Of a stretch of 64,000 nt of DNA, positions 17,873 to 27,349 are shown piece by piece. Both the position numbers and the translations under genes were made by a program. Under the pieces are notes generated by a model. It saw nothing but the letters and a program-made list of their open reading frames with translations, did no database searches and had not been told where the DNA came from. Origin of the DNA: JBPRGG01 sp051418075 (GTDB taxonomy: Bacteria; Bacteroidota; Bacteroidia; Cytophagales; Cyclobacteriaceae); assembly GCA_051418075.1 (NCBI GenBank), contig JBPRGG010000037.1, positions 16,411 to 80,410 on the forward strand, in the 5' to 3' direction. The first letter of the stretch is position 1. Each line of letters starts with the position of its first letter.

Positions 17873-18610
17873 TTAAAGGGGGCGGATCCAAATGTTCCGG
17901 TAACTGACCGGGTTGCCATGATCCTGCAGCATCAGGGGAGCATCACCATGTTCTTTATATGAAGGTAAGCCAATGTATTCGGTATTACCTTTAATTTCCG
18001 TATTGTTTTGTATAACAATACCATTATGCAAAACCGTAATACGAGCAGGGTATTTTACTGAACCATCTTCCTTAAAAACAGGTGCAGTATAAATAATATC
18101 ATAAGTTTGCCATTCCCCCGGAGCTTTGGTTGCATTCACCAATGGCATGGTCTGTTTATAAATGCTTCCTGCCTGACCATTAGAGTATGTGCGGTTATTG
18201 TATGAGTCCAACACTTGCAATTCGTACCTCTTTTGCAAAAAGATGCCGCTATTGCCTCTTCCTTGTCCTTCTCCTTTTACTTCAGATGGAGCCCGCCATT
18301 CAATATGTATCTGAGCATCTCCAAATGATTGCTTGGTTTGAACAGGTCCGGTTTTAGCAACTACAGTCATGGCTCCATCTTCTACTTTCCATTTTGCCTC
18401 ACCCCCATTTACACTTTCCCATTGTTCCAGATTATTGCCATCAAATAGCACGATGGCATCTGAGGGAGGCGCTTTTAAATCACCGGGTTGAATCTTTTTT
18501 GGTTCTGGTTCCCATATTTCGGTCTGTTCTGGTTTGAATTCCTGGGCGCGGGCTATGCCGGTTAAGCTTACCAGCAGTAAAAGCGCCCAAAGCTTTGTTT
18601 TATTAATCAT
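17873..18610 (-). CDS. Secreted DUF1080 (3-keto-disaccharide hydrolase-like) protein
   Basis: A 245-residue exported protein with a signal ending G-I-A-R-A-Q (residue 22). The DUF1080 fold is marked by I-V-L-F-D-G-N-N-L-E-Q-W near 53, G-N-S-G-I-F-L-Q near 120 and the final Y-R-N-I-W-I-R. The concanavalin-like family includes hydrolases acting on 3-keto-glycosides and many sugar-binding proteins. Its substrate is not evident. Two identical 12-bp direct repeats lie upstream and a terminator follows, so it is probably a monocistronic regulated gene. Confidence 0.85.
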   Translation of the reverse strand: MINKTKLWALLLLVSLTGIARAQEFKPEQTEIWEPEPKKIQPGDLKAPPSDAIVLFDGNNLEQWESVNGGEAKWKVEDGAMTVVAKTGPVQTKQSFGDAQIHIEWRAPSEVKGEGQGRGNSGIFLQKRYELQVLDSYNNRTYSNGQAGSIYKQTMPLVNATKAPGEWQTYDIIYTAPVFKEDGSVKYPARITVLHNGIVIQNNTEIKGNTEYIGLPSYKEHGDAPLMLQDHGNPVSYRNIWIRPL

Positions 18611-18674
18611 ATTTTTGGATTTTAATTGGTTTTGTTTATTAATTTAACAAACGCTAAATTATCATAATAATTTT

Positions 18675-18721
18675 GATTGTCACAAATGGAGTGCTCCCTA
18701 TTTAGGACGGATTGTCACAAA
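18675..18721. promoter_or_regulatory. Paired 12-bp direct repeats upstream of the DUF1080 gene
   Basis: GATTGTCACAAA occurs at 18675-18686 and again at 18710-18721, exactly 35 bp apart start to start. They lie 65-111 bp upstream of the DUF1080 start codon, where an activator or repressor dimer could bind. The protein that reads them is unknown. Confidence 0.45.
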
Positions 18722-18798
18722 ATGTTTTTTTACCGGCTAATTTTTGATGACTAAAGGATGTACATCATCAACCAGGTAGGCTGGTTAGCTGCAAAAAC

Positions 18799-20280
18799 CT
18801 ACATGGCCTGATTTTCCAGGCGTAGCCGATGATCCAGAAAACCTTGTAACTGTTCCACATCCAATCTTTTAGCAATGATCTTTTTGGATTGATCCAGAAC
18901 ATAAATAACTGGTGTGCTGTAAATATTATAAGGCTTTCTTTGGTATTGTAAATCTGCTAAACTAGGCCATTTTAAATTAAAATTTTGTTGAAATTCCTGC
19001 ATAGCATTCAGATCAGTCACCGTACTGATACCTACCACCTCAGCTCCCTTGGCTTTTATATCCGGATAGATCTGCTTTAATTTGGGGGCTGTTTCCTTAC
19101 AATGTCCACAATCAGGATCATAAAAAAACAAAACGGTAAATTTAGATTTGAAAGAATGAACGTCTACCGGATTTTTGCGGACATCATACAAGGTCATTTC
19201 CGGAGCCCTGTTGCCAATCAGGTTGGGTTGGGTTTCCATCACTTTGTTCCTGATCTTAGCCACTAAAGCGCTATCGGCCCAGTATGCCTGTCCGGATAAA
19301 TAATATTTCTGGGCCAGGTCTACAAATACAGCATCCATACCCATGGTTTCTGATGTTTCATATTTACTGGTTAAAGTCACCACCATAAAGCGAAACATTT
19401 CCTGGTCTGCATTAGCCTGATTGATCAAATAGTTAGCTGCTTTTTTGATCGAATCAGGATGTTGTACCACCAGTCGATCCAGGTAGTCAAGCACTTTCTG
19501 CTGAAAAAAATTTGTCCGTAGAAACCTGCGGTCAGACAGGTCTAAGTGATCAAAGTAGTGGCTTTTGTAATAATTTAACTGGTAATTAGGATCTTTTGGC
19601 TGACCATCAGCTGCCAAAGGTGGATCGGGCAGCTCAACTTCCTGATTTGCCAAAATAATTGAAGACACAAAAGAATCCGGATTTTCTGCCACTATTTTAT
19701 TTTGAAACTGCCTCACCTCCTGATCAATCTGTTCCAATTGGGAATCTATTTCCTGTAAGCGGGCTGCATTGCCCGAAGCTATTTTTTTTTGTTCAAATAA
19801 AGGAGCGGCTCTGGTTTTAGTTTTGTTGATGAACACGCGTAAATCACGGAACAATTCATTATCTATCGAACCTGCCACTTCCATTTGAGCCAGATAATCT
19901 GATGAATTTGTATGGATACTGAATTTTTGGGGCTGATCTATGATGATATCAAAAAGGATTTTTTGTGGAACATAAATAAAATAAATTCCCCCATCCAGCG
20001 ATTCAGGGCCGGTAAACTGAAACTTCCCCTCCTCCAAGGATGCTGTATCCTGTAAATACTGTCGATCTCCCAAATAATAACCAAGGTAAAGAACAGTATC
20101 CGGTAAACCATCAATGGTAATCTGAATGTCATAACCAGGATCAGTCTCTGGTATTATTTGTTTTTCAGCACCATCTTCTTTAACAATCTGCTTATCTGAA
20201 GCTTTTTCTGGTGAGCATGAGATTAATCCAAAATATCCAATGACAATAAACAGAAAACTAGATCTGAAATTCACAAGCAT
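18799..20280 (-). CDS. Lipid-anchored TlpA-like thioredoxin with DUF4369/DUF5106-type N-terminus
   Basis: A 493-residue lipoprotein (lipobox L-I-S-C, Cys22). An N-terminal beta domain (D-I-Q-I-T-I-D-G-L-P-D-T-V-L-Y-L-G-Y-Y) and a helical DUF5106-like middle (about 150-340) precede a thioredoxin fold. The redox motif is D-P-D-C-G-H-C-K near 390, and the cis-Pro is in S-T-P-V-I. Such proteins act in the periplasm as disulfide reductases or cytochrome-maturation factors; the actual partner is unknown. It lies 21 bp downstream of a paralogue with the same architecture, so the two are co-transcribed. Confidence 0.85.
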   Translation of the reverse strand: MLVNFRSSFLFIVIGYFGLISCSPEKASDKQIVKEDGAEKQIIPETDPGYDIQITIDGLPDTVLYLGYYLGDRQYLQDTASLEEGKFQFTGPESLDGGIYFIYVPQKILFDIIIDQPQKFSIHTNSSDYLAQMEVAGSIDNELFRDLRVFINKTKTRAAPLFEQKKIASGNAARLQEIDSQLEQIDQEVRQFQNKIVAENPDSFVSSIILANQEVELPDPPLAADGQPKDPNYQLNYYKSHYFDHLDLSDRRFLRTNFFQQKVLDYLDRLVVQHPDSIKKAANYLINQANADQEMFRFMVVTLTSKYETSETMGMDAVFVDLAQKYYLSGQAYWADSALVAKIRNKVMETQPNLIGNRAPEMTLYDVRKNPVDVHSFKSKFTVLFFYDPDCGHCKETAPKLKQIYPDIKAKGAEVVGISTVTDLNAMQEFQQNFNLKWPSLADLQYQRKPYNIYSTPVIYVLDQSKKIIAKRLDVEQLQGFLDHRLRLENQAM

Positions 20281-20301
20281 AATGGTTTAGAGTTATTATA
20301 A

Positions 20302-21693
20302 TCAGGATTTTTTTTCAGCTTCCAGCTGATGTTTCAGGAATCCTTCTAATTGTTCCACTCCAAGTCGTTTGGCAATAATTTTTTTGTCCTTATCCAGTAC
20401 AAAGATGACGGGAGTGGTTTGTATATTATATGATTTACGCTGATAACGCAGATCAGCTAATGTAAGCCAGGGCAGGTCAAATTCATCCACGAACTCTTGC
20501 ATGGCATCCAGATCGGTGATGGTACTGACCCCAAGTACCTCGGCTCCTAAGGATTTCAACGTACTATAATGTTTTTTAAGTTCAGGGGCAGTTTTCCGGC
20601 AATGGCCACAATCCGGATCAAAGAAAAACAAGATGGTAAATTTGGAATCCAGGGAGTTAGCCAAAACCGGTCTTTTCAAGGAATCATATAAAACCAGCGC
20701 CGGAGCTGTGTTTCCAATCAGATTGGGCTTGGTTTCTTCTACTTTTGTCTTTATTTTATTCATCACGGTGCTGTCAGCCCAGGAAGCTTTACCACTCAAA
20801 TAGTATTTCTCTGCCAGGTCTACAAAAACCTTATCCATACCCATAATTTCAGATGTTTCGTATTTACTGGTCAGAGTCACTACCAGGTAACGGAACATTT
20901 CCTCATTTCCCAGGGATTGGTCTATCAAAAACTGAGCTGCAGCCGAAATAGAATCCGGCTGCTGGAATGTTAATTTTTCCAAAAACTCCATGATTTTTTT
21001 ATGAAAAAAATTAGTCCTCAAATAGCGGGCATCAGTAAAATCTATATGATCGAAAAAGTGTGATTTATAATATTTGAACTGCTCAGCCTGATCTGTTATT
21101 TCTGTGGGTACTTCAATACGCTGGGTAGCTTTTATCACTGCTGCCATTAAGGTTTCAGGATGTTGGTCAACGATACCTTGTTGATAATTCACCACCTCCT
21201 TTTCAATCTGCTGCAGTTGTTGAGAAAGTTGCTGTTTTTCCGATTCATTGTCTTGTGCCTGTTTCAGCTTATCAGCAATCTGAGCAGCTTCTTGTTGTTT
21301 CCCTCCCACATAGACTCTGAGTTGTTTAAACAACTTATTTTCCAATGATCCCACTACTTCCAGGTTTTCTATTACGTTTACTGTATCAGTAAGCAGAGAA
21401 AAATGCTGGTCATGATTGACCAATATTTCAAAATATATACTGGTTGTGTAAACAAAATATATTCCTCCCGGCAGTTTTTCATCACCGTAGAATGTAACTT
21501 TACCTCCTGCTTGTACTAAAGATGTATCCTTTACATATTGTTTGTCCCCAAAATGATATCCTAAATAACAAACAGTATCAGGCAAATTCTTGATAGTCAC
21601 CTGAATATCATAACCATTCTCCTGGGCCCGTAAATTACTCATTCCTATTAATCCCCATGTCAATAGGAAAAAGATAATTACTTTGTTTTTCAT
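20302..21693 (-). CDS. TlpA-like thioredoxin paralogue with cleavable signal
   Basis: A 463-residue protein with the same layout as the next gene: DUF4369-like domain, helical DUF5106-like region and thioredoxin fold with D-P-D-C-G-H-C-R near 375 and T-T-P-V-I cis-Pro loop. Long stretches align residue for residue, so the pair arose by tandem duplication. The signal here ends L-R-A-Q-E without a lipobox, so it should be soluble in the periplasm while its twin is lipid-anchored. It is the first gene of the pair and shares an intergenic region with the divergent TetR gene. Confidence 0.85.
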   Translation of the reverse strand: MKNKVIIFFLLTWGLIGMSNLRAQENGYDIQVTIKNLPDTVCYLGYHFGDKQYVKDTSLVQAGGKVTFYGDEKLPGGIYFVYTTSIYFEILVNHDQHFSLLTDTVNVIENLEVVGSLENKLFKQLRVYVGGKQQEAAQIADKLKQAQDNESEKQQLSQQLQQIEKEVVNYQQGIVDQHPETLMAAVIKATQRIEVPTEITDQAEQFKYYKSHFFDHIDFTDARYLRTNFFHKKIMEFLEKLTFQQPDSISAAAQFLIDQSLGNEEMFRYLVVTLTSKYETSEIMGMDKVFVDLAEKYYLSGKASWADSTVMNKIKTKVEETKPNLIGNTAPALVLYDSLKRPVLANSLDSKFTILFFFDPDCGHCRKTAPELKKHYSTLKSLGAEVLGVSTITDLDAMQEFVDEFDLPWLTLADLRYQRKSYNIQTTPVIFVLDKDKKIIAKRLGVEQLEGFLKHQLEAEKKS

Positions 21694-21844
21694 TTTAGAT
21701 TCTTTTTAGTACTTTAATACTGGCAAATATGACTATTTTTTTTATTTAATGTCATGTAAATTAGATGGTAACCTTACTTAAAGATATTTTATATACATAG
21801 TGATAAACGGTAAAAAAAGTTCATGAATTATGGCTTCAATAAAT

Positions 21845-21903
21845 TATATTTGAAAAAAGTTTCAAAAATCACGCAAGAAACTTATTTTTATAATTTAAGT
21901 TTC
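21845..21903 (+). promoter_or_regulatory. Promoter-proximal palindrome upstream of the TetR gene
   Basis: A -7-like box TATATTTG lies at 21845-21852. Just downstream are AAGTTTC (21857-21863) and its inverted copy GAAACTT (21877-21883), spaced by 13 nt. A third AAGTTTC lies at 21897-21903. Position over the likely transcription start fits autorepression by the TetR protein, and it could also affect the divergent thioredoxin genes. No clear -33 TTTG is seen. Confidence 0.45.
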
Positions 21904-21922
21904 CCTTCTAATTACTTTTATT

Positions 21923-22594
21923 ATGGAAAAGACAGAAAAAAAAGCTTACAATGCCAGAAGAATTCTGGAAACCTCCAAGGATTTGTTCTATACTTTTGGA
22001 TATAGTAAAGTTACTATGGATGATATTTCCAAAAAATTAGGTATGAGTAAAAAAACCTTATACAAGTATTTTGATGGTAAATATCAGATTATGGAACGAA
22101 TTGTAGCTGACTTTAAAAAGGATATGTCTACCGGAGTGGATAAAATCATCAATGATGAATCCCTGGATTTTCCCATAAAGCTTAAGGAAATGCTCAACCT
22201 GGTGGCTAAGCAATTATCCCATATCAGTCCCCTGCTAATGGAAGATATGCAGCAAAATCTTCCTGTTCTTTGGGAAGAGCTTAATAATCATAAAAAAGAA
22301 GGCGCATACAAAAGATTTAACAGACTTATAGAAGAAGGCAGACAAAAATCTATGATCAATTCCCATATCAATCATAAACTGATTGTAGTGTTTTATGCCA
22401 GTGCGATTCAAAATTTGCTGGATCCAAATTTTATGCACCAGATTCCTCAGGAAATCCTGGAAGAAATGCCTAAATCACCGGCACAGATTTTTGACAACCT
22501 GATCAACCTGATCTACGAAGGCATTCTGAGAGAAGAAACCAAAGAAGACTACCGGGAGCAAGTTAGAAAATCAAGAGTATCAGATTTCGACTGA
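21923..22594 (+). CDS. TetR/AcrR-family transcriptional regulator
   Basis: A 223-residue regulator. The N-terminal HTH (residues about 10-55) reads F-Y-T-F-G-Y-S-K-V-T-M-D-D-I-S-K-K-L-G-M followed by K-K-T-L-Y-K-Y-F, the classic TetR pattern. The helical C-terminal domain would bind a small ligand, which cannot be named. The ORF ends 4 bp before the convergent M61 protease gene. Repeats upstream (AAGTTTC type) are candidate operators. Confidence 0.9.
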   Translation: MEKTEKKAYNARRILETSKDLFYTFGYSKVTMDDISKKLGMSKKTLYKYFDGKYQIMERIVADFKKDMSTGVDKIINDESLDFPIKLKEMLNLVAKQLSHISPLLMEDMQQNLPVLWEELNNHKKEGAYKRFNRLIEEGRQKSMINSHINHKLIVVFYASAIQNLLDPNFMHQIPQEILEEMPKSPAQIFDNLINLIYEGILREETKEDYREQVRKSRVSDFD

Positions 22595-22598
22595 TCCA

Positions 22599-24392
22599 TC
22601 AGTCTTGATTGAGCCACTTACGAAATATCTTGGTTTGCTTTTCAGTGGGGTCTGCCATTCTTAGGAATGAATAACTTTTCAAAGTATCTTTACCCACGGT
22701 AACAGATAATTCCCTGACCAGACCTTCCCGGACAATCATCATATTAATTACATCACCTGGTTTTTTTCGGGCAATCATTTGATTTAATTCATTGGCATCA
22801 GACAACCGGTAGCCATCTATCGCGATGATTTCATCATTTACATTGACCCCATCCCTGTAAGCGGCACTGCCTCTGAAAACGTTACTCACCATCAGTTTAC
22901 CATTGGTTTGACGGGTTCTTAATCCCAGATAGGCATCGGAAGAAGTTTCATTGACATTGATCAGGTGCAATCCGGCATAGCCAAAATATTTATCGTAATC
23001 AATAGATTCAGTACCGTACACATAATCCTGGAAAAAGTCATCCAGGTTTTTACCGGCTACATCTTCCACCTCTTGTTGAAATTCATCACCACTTATCCCT
23101 TGCTTGTCCTTCTGATACTGGCTAAACAGGGTTTTTAACACATCATCCAGACTTTTTGATCCATTGGTACTATGCATGATTTCCAGGTCAAGCAGAGAGG
23201 CCAATACGGCACCTTTGGTATAATAGGAAATGGATGTATTGGGTGAATTCTCATCAGGCCGGTAGAATTTAATCCAGGCATCCAGACTGGCCATAGCTAC
23301 CGGCTGCACATGATTGCCGGGTGTATTCTCAATATTGGTTATGGATGAAGCTAATTTCCCCAGGTATTCATTTACTGAATAATATTTACCCCTTAATAGC
23401 AATAGTTCATCATAATAACTGGTAAATCCTTCCATCACCCATAAGAGATGGGTGTAGTTCTCTTTTTCATAGTTAAAAGGACCCAAAGACTCTGGTCTGA
23501 TGCGCTTAACTAACCACAAATGAAAATATTCGTGGGCGGCTAAACTCAGAAAACCTCTGTATCTGCCGTAAGGTTCATACCCCCACCGGTCTAATTGTAA
23601 AGTCGTGGAATTGATGTGCTCCAGACCTCCACCACGACTATCCAGGTTATGAATAATATACAAGTAGTAATCATTAGGATTTTGACCAAATATATTAGTT
23701 GAAAGCTCTGCAATCTTAGCCAGATCTTTTTTCACCTGAGCTATGTCATAATTTCCCGGCCCGTACATAGCCACCTCATGTTTTACACCGGCTGCTTCAA
23801 AAGTAATGACCTCATGGTTCCCTATTTCAATGGGCGAATCAGCCAGAATATCATAATCTGGCGCCTGATAAGTCCAACTTTGTCCGGGAACTGGGTTTAA
23901 TCCGGTACTTACTTTGTTCCATTCCTGGTAAGGTATTACTTTAAGCTTTATGGGTACATCTAAATAACCTTCGGTATACATAAAGACAGAAGTGCCGTTC
24001 ACATAACCGTGAGTGGCATCCAGAAAGCTGGTTCTTACTGAAATTTCAAAGGCATATACCTGATAGGTAATACGTACCTGATCCTGTTGCCTGATATCCC
24101 TGATTCGCCAGGTGTTTTTATCTGTTTTTTCTGCCGCTAGTTGATTTGATCCGGCAAATGCCTTAAAATCTTCTACATTACGAGAAAATTCTCTGACCAG
24201 GTAGGAACCAGGAGCCCAAACTGGCATACTAACTTCAAGTATTTCCTGGTCCGGATCATTGATGATCATTTCTACCTGGAAATAGTGGTTATGTGGTTGA
24301 GGCATGGATAAAACATATTCAATGGAAGAAACAGACCATCCCGGCTGGTTAAAAAGGATTAAGAGGAAAAATATGAATATCTTTTTAAGCAT
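22599..24392 (-). CDS. M61-family metallopeptidase with PDZ domain
   Basis: A 597-residue exported zinc peptidase of the glycyl-aminopeptidase (M61) family. The active site H-E-Y-F-H is at residues 287-291, followed by L-W-L-V-K-R-I-R-P-E. A C-terminal PDZ domain (about 480-570) carries D-G-V-N-V-N-D-E-I-I-A-I-D-G. The start is placed at 24392 because the upstream extension adds a charged stretch before the signal peptide (M-L-K-K-I-F-I-F-F). Family members trim peptides with N-terminal Gly or Ala in the periplasm. Confidence 0.88.
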   Translation of the reverse strand: MLKKIFIFFLLILFNQPGWSVSSIEYVLSMPQPHNHYFQVEMIINDPDQEILEVSMPVWAPGSYLVREFSRNVEDFKAFAGSNQLAAEKTDKNTWRIRDIRQQDQVRITYQVYAFEISVRTSFLDATHGYVNGTSVFMYTEGYLDVPIKLKVIPYQEWNKVSTGLNPVPGQSWTYQAPDYDILADSPIEIGNHEVITFEAAGVKHEVAMYGPGNYDIAQVKKDLAKIAELSTNIFGQNPNDYYLYIIHNLDSRGGGLEHINSTTLQLDRWGYEPYGRYRGFLSLAAHEYFHLWLVKRIRPESLGPFNYEKENYTHLLWVMEGFTSYYDELLLLRGKYYSVNEYLGKLASSITNIENTPGNHVQPVAMASLDAWIKFYRPDENSPNTSISYYTKGAVLASLLDLEIMHSTNGSKSLDDVLKTLFSQYQKDKQGISGDEFQQEVEDVAGKNLDDFFQDYVYGTESIDYDKYFGYAGLHLINVNETSSDAYLGLRTRQTNGKLMVSNVFRGSAAYRDGVNVNDEIIAIDGYRLSDANELNQMIARKKPGDVINMMIVREGLVRELSVTVGKDTLKSYSFLRMADPTEKQTKIFRKWLNQD

Positions 24393-24579
24393 TGTTACGG
24401 CATCTTTTTTTGACAAAAGGAGCAAATTTAAAGCCTAAAATCCAAAAAAAAGAATAATTGACTTAAAAACCAGATTCAAAAATTTCATAATTCCAGATAA
24501 CCTTGCCTGTTTAAAAATGCATTTTTTTTAATTATGTTTAAATTTCAGCCCCTGTTTAATAATTATAGCTCAAATTATT

Positions 24580-24609
24580 TTTGAGGTATTACAGAAATAT
24601 ATAATTTTG
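24580..24609 (+). promoter_or_regulatory. Promoter of the uronate operon
   Basis: TTTG (24580-24583), 18 bp, then TAATTTTG (24602-24609) matches the Bacteroidota sigma-A-type promoter TTTG/TAnnTTTG. The start codon at 24646 gives a leader of about 30 nt. Confidence 0.7.
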
Positions 24610-24645
24610 ATTGATTCATTTTTTCATTTCACTAAAAATATAAAC

Positions 24646-25893
24646 ATGAAATTAGGAAAGTATTCATTCGGTATGGGAGATCGTTTTGCCCATGAAGGCG
24701 AAGCTCAATTGACAGCCATTATAGAAGCACAGCAACTGGGAGTAGAAATCACTCCGGTTTGGAATAAATCATATAGAGAGCATAAGACTGTGAATACTTC
24801 ACCAGAACAGGTAAGAGAGGAAGCCGATCAGGCAGTAAAAAAGTTAAACTGGAATGGCCCCTACCTGGTGGATGCTGATCATATAAACCTGACCAATGTG
24901 GATCAGTTTATTGAAACTGCTGATTTTTTTACAATTGACGTGGCAGATTATATAGGAAAGGCAGCTTCAGAACAGGAAATAAAAGAATTTATAAGCAAAA
25001 ATGAAAAATATCTGGGTGAACTCAGCATACCGGGCCTGGAACAACCTTTTTCTATTGATGAAAATGATTTGAAAAAAATCGGGGCTAAATTTCTTTATGC
25101 CGCCCAGGAAGCCTCCAGAATTTATCAGCATATTGAAAAAGTTAAAGGCAAAGATCAATTTGTGGCTGAAGTGTCTATGGATGAAGTAGATGATCCACAA
25201 ACACCAGCAGAGTTGTTTTTCATTTTAAGCGCCCTGGCTTTTAATCAGGTACCTATGCACACGATTGCACCGAAATTTACGGGAAGATTTAATAAAGGTG
25301 TGGACTATGTGGGTGATGTCAACCAGTTTGCCCGTGAGTTTGAGCAGGACCTTTTGGTCATTGATCTGGCTGTTAAGGAGTTTGGTTTGCCCGCAGAGCT
25401 TAAACTTAGTGTACACTCCGGCAGTGATAAGTTTTCCATTTATCCGCCGATCAATCAGATATTAAAAAAATACAGTGCTGGTGTACATGTCAAAACAGCC
25501 GGAACTACCTGGCTGGAAGAGTTGATAGGCCTGTCACTGGCCGGACCGGAAGGCTTGACTTTGGCCCAGGAAATTTATGCCAGGGCACTGGATCGATTTG
25601 ATGAATTAACCGGCCCCTACGCTACTGTAATTGACATTAAAAAAGATCAGCTACCTTCCGCAGAGCAAGTAAAAGAATGGGATGGCCAAAAATACGCCAA
25701 TAGCCTCAGGCATAACCCCAACCATCCGGATTATAATCCCAATTTCAGGCAACTCCTGCATTGTGGTTATAAAATAGCCGCTGAATATGGTGAGACTTAT
25801 TATGATGCTTTGAAAAAATTCCGGCAGATCATTGCCCAGAATGTTACAGAAAACCTGCTGGAAAGACATATCAAACCTATTTTTTTGCAATAA
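24646..25893 (+). CDS. uxaE: Tagaturonate 3-epimerase family protein
   Basis: A 415-residue protein resembling UxaE, which converts D-tagaturonate to D-fructuronate. This route bypasses the UxaB/UxaA branch and was described for Thermotoga. Features include K-L-G-K-Y-S-F-G-M-G-D-R-F near the N-terminus, D-A-D-H-I near 66, S-V-H-S-G-S-D-K near 262, H-V-K-T-A-G-T-T-W and the C-terminal N-P-N-H-P-D-Y-N-P-N. Start ATG 24646 is chosen over an upstream TTG that would prepend an unlikely stretch. It is the first gene of the operon, 15 bp before uxaC. Family naming is from memory plus strong context. Confidence 0.82.
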   Translation: MKLGKYSFGMGDRFAHEGEAQLTAIIEAQQLGVEITPVWNKSYREHKTVNTSPEQVREEADQAVKKLNWNGPYLVDADHINLTNVDQFIETADFFTIDVADYIGKAASEQEIKEFISKNEKYLGELSIPGLEQPFSIDENDLKKIGAKFLYAAQEASRIYQHIEKVKGKDQFVAEVSMDEVDDPQTPAELFFILSALAFNQVPMHTIAPKFTGRFNKGVDYVGDVNQFAREFEQDLLVIDLAVKEFGLPAELKLSVHSGSDKFSIYPPINQILKKYSAGVHVKTAGTTWLEELIGLSLAGPEGLTLAQEIYARALDRFDELTGPYATVIDIKKDQLPSAEQVKEWDGQKYANSLRHNPNHPDYNPNFRQLLHCGYKIAAEYGETYYDALKKFRQIIAQNVTENLLERHIKPIFLQ

Positions 25894-25908
25894 ATCAACA
25901 AAAGAATT

Positions 25909-27315
25909 ATGAAAAAATTTTTAGGCAAAAATTTTATGCTGAATAATACTACGGCAGAAAACCTGTATCATGATCATGCCAGAAAAATGCCCGTGATTGA
26001 TTACCATTGTCACCTCTCACCCAAAGATATTGCCCAGGATAGAAAATACGAAAACCTTACCCAGATCTGGCTGGAAGGAGATCACTATAAATGGAGGGCT
26101 ATGCGTACCAATGGCATTGATGAAAAATATATTACCGGTGATGCCTCAGATTGGAAAAAATTCGAAAAATGGGCTGAGACTGTACCTTATACCCTGCGCA
26201 ATCCACTTTACCACTGGACCCACATGGAATTAAAAAACCCATTTGGCATAGAGAAAATCCTGAATAAAAAATCAGCTAAAAAGATTTATGAAGAAGCTAA
26301 TGATAAGCTAAAAAAAGATAGGTTTAGTTGCAGGGGATTGCTAAAACAATTCAAAGTGGAAGTAGTCTGTACAACCGATGATCCCATTGACAGCCTGGAA
26401 TATCATCAGCAGATAAAAGATGATGGATTTGAAGTTAAGGTACTACCAACCTTTCGTCCTGACAAAGCCATGGCCATCGATCAAAAGGAAGATTTTTTGG
26501 AATACCTAAAAAAATTGGAGAAAGCGGCTGATACTTCAATAGCTAATTTCCAGGATTATCTGGATGCATTAAAAAAACGTCATGATTTTTTTCATCAGAT
26601 GGGTGGCAGACTTTCAGACCATGGGCTGGAGACAGTTTTTGCTGAAACCTATACGGATACAGAAATCATCAAGATCTTTGAAAAGGCCCTGGAAAAGGAG
26701 GAACTGAACCAGACAGAAATTAGCAAGTTCAAATCGGCCATGCTGATGCATTTTGGCTGGATGGATCATGAAAAAGGCTGGACCCAGCAATTCCATCTGG
26801 GTGCTTTGCGCAACAATAATACTCGTATGAAAAATACCCTGGGACCAGATACCGGGTTTGACTCGATCGGTGACTTCCCCATGGCCGGTGCTTTATCACA
26901 ATTTCTGGATCAACTGGACTCCACTGATCAATTGGCTAAAACCATATTATATAATCTGAATCCCCGGGACAACTATTTATTTGCCACCATGATCGGCAAT
27001 TTTCAGGATGGAACCGTACCTGGCAAGGTACAGTTTGGTACCGGATGGTGGTTTCTGGATCAGAAAGAAGGAATGGAATGGCAGATGAACGCTTTGTCCA
27101 ACCTGGGACTGATCACAAGGTTTGTAGGTATGCTTACTGATTCCAGGAGCTTTTTATCTTATCCCCGTCACGATTACTTCCGCCGCATTCTGTGTAACTT
27201 GATCGGACAGGATGTAGAAAACGGAGAATTACCCCATGATATGGAATGGCTGGGACAGGTGATAGAAAACATCAGTTATTACAATGCCAGAAACTATTTT
27301 GGGTTTTATGATTAA
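25909..27315 (+). CDS. uxaC: Uronate isomerase
   Basis: A 468-residue amidohydrolase-superfamily enzyme interconverting glucuronate/fructuronate and galacturonate/tagaturonate. The opening V-I-D-Y-H-C-H-L-S-P (residues 29-38) holds the metal-binding His pair. Further family marks are L-E-G-D-H-Y-K-W-R-A-M-R and, near the end, G-T-G-W-W-F and L-T-D-S-R-S-F-L-S-Y-P-R-H. Length is normal. Together with UxaE it would channel both common uronates to fructuronate. Confidence 0.95.
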   Translation: MKKFLGKNFMLNNTTAENLYHDHARKMPVIDYHCHLSPKDIAQDRKYENLTQIWLEGDHYKWRAMRTNGIDEKYITGDASDWKKFEKWAETVPYTLRNPLYHWTHMELKNPFGIEKILNKKSAKKIYEEANDKLKKDRFSCRGLLKQFKVEVVCTTDDPIDSLEYHQQIKDDGFEVKVLPTFRPDKAMAIDQKEDFLEYLKKLEKAADTSIANFQDYLDALKKRHDFFHQMGGRLSDHGLETVFAETYTDTEIIKIFEKALEKEELNQTEISKFKSAMLMHFGWMDHEKGWTQQFHLGALRNNNTRMKNTLGPDTGFDSIGDFPMAGALSQFLDQLDSTDQLAKTILYNLNPRDNYLFATMIGNFQDGTVPGKVQFGTGWWFLDQKEGMEWQMNALSNLGLITRFVGMLTDSRSFLSYPRHDYFRRILCNLIGQDVENGELPHDMEWLGQVIENISYYNARNYFGFYD

Positions 27316-27349
27316 TATTCATTAAGTTAGGATTTTCAATCAGATTACT

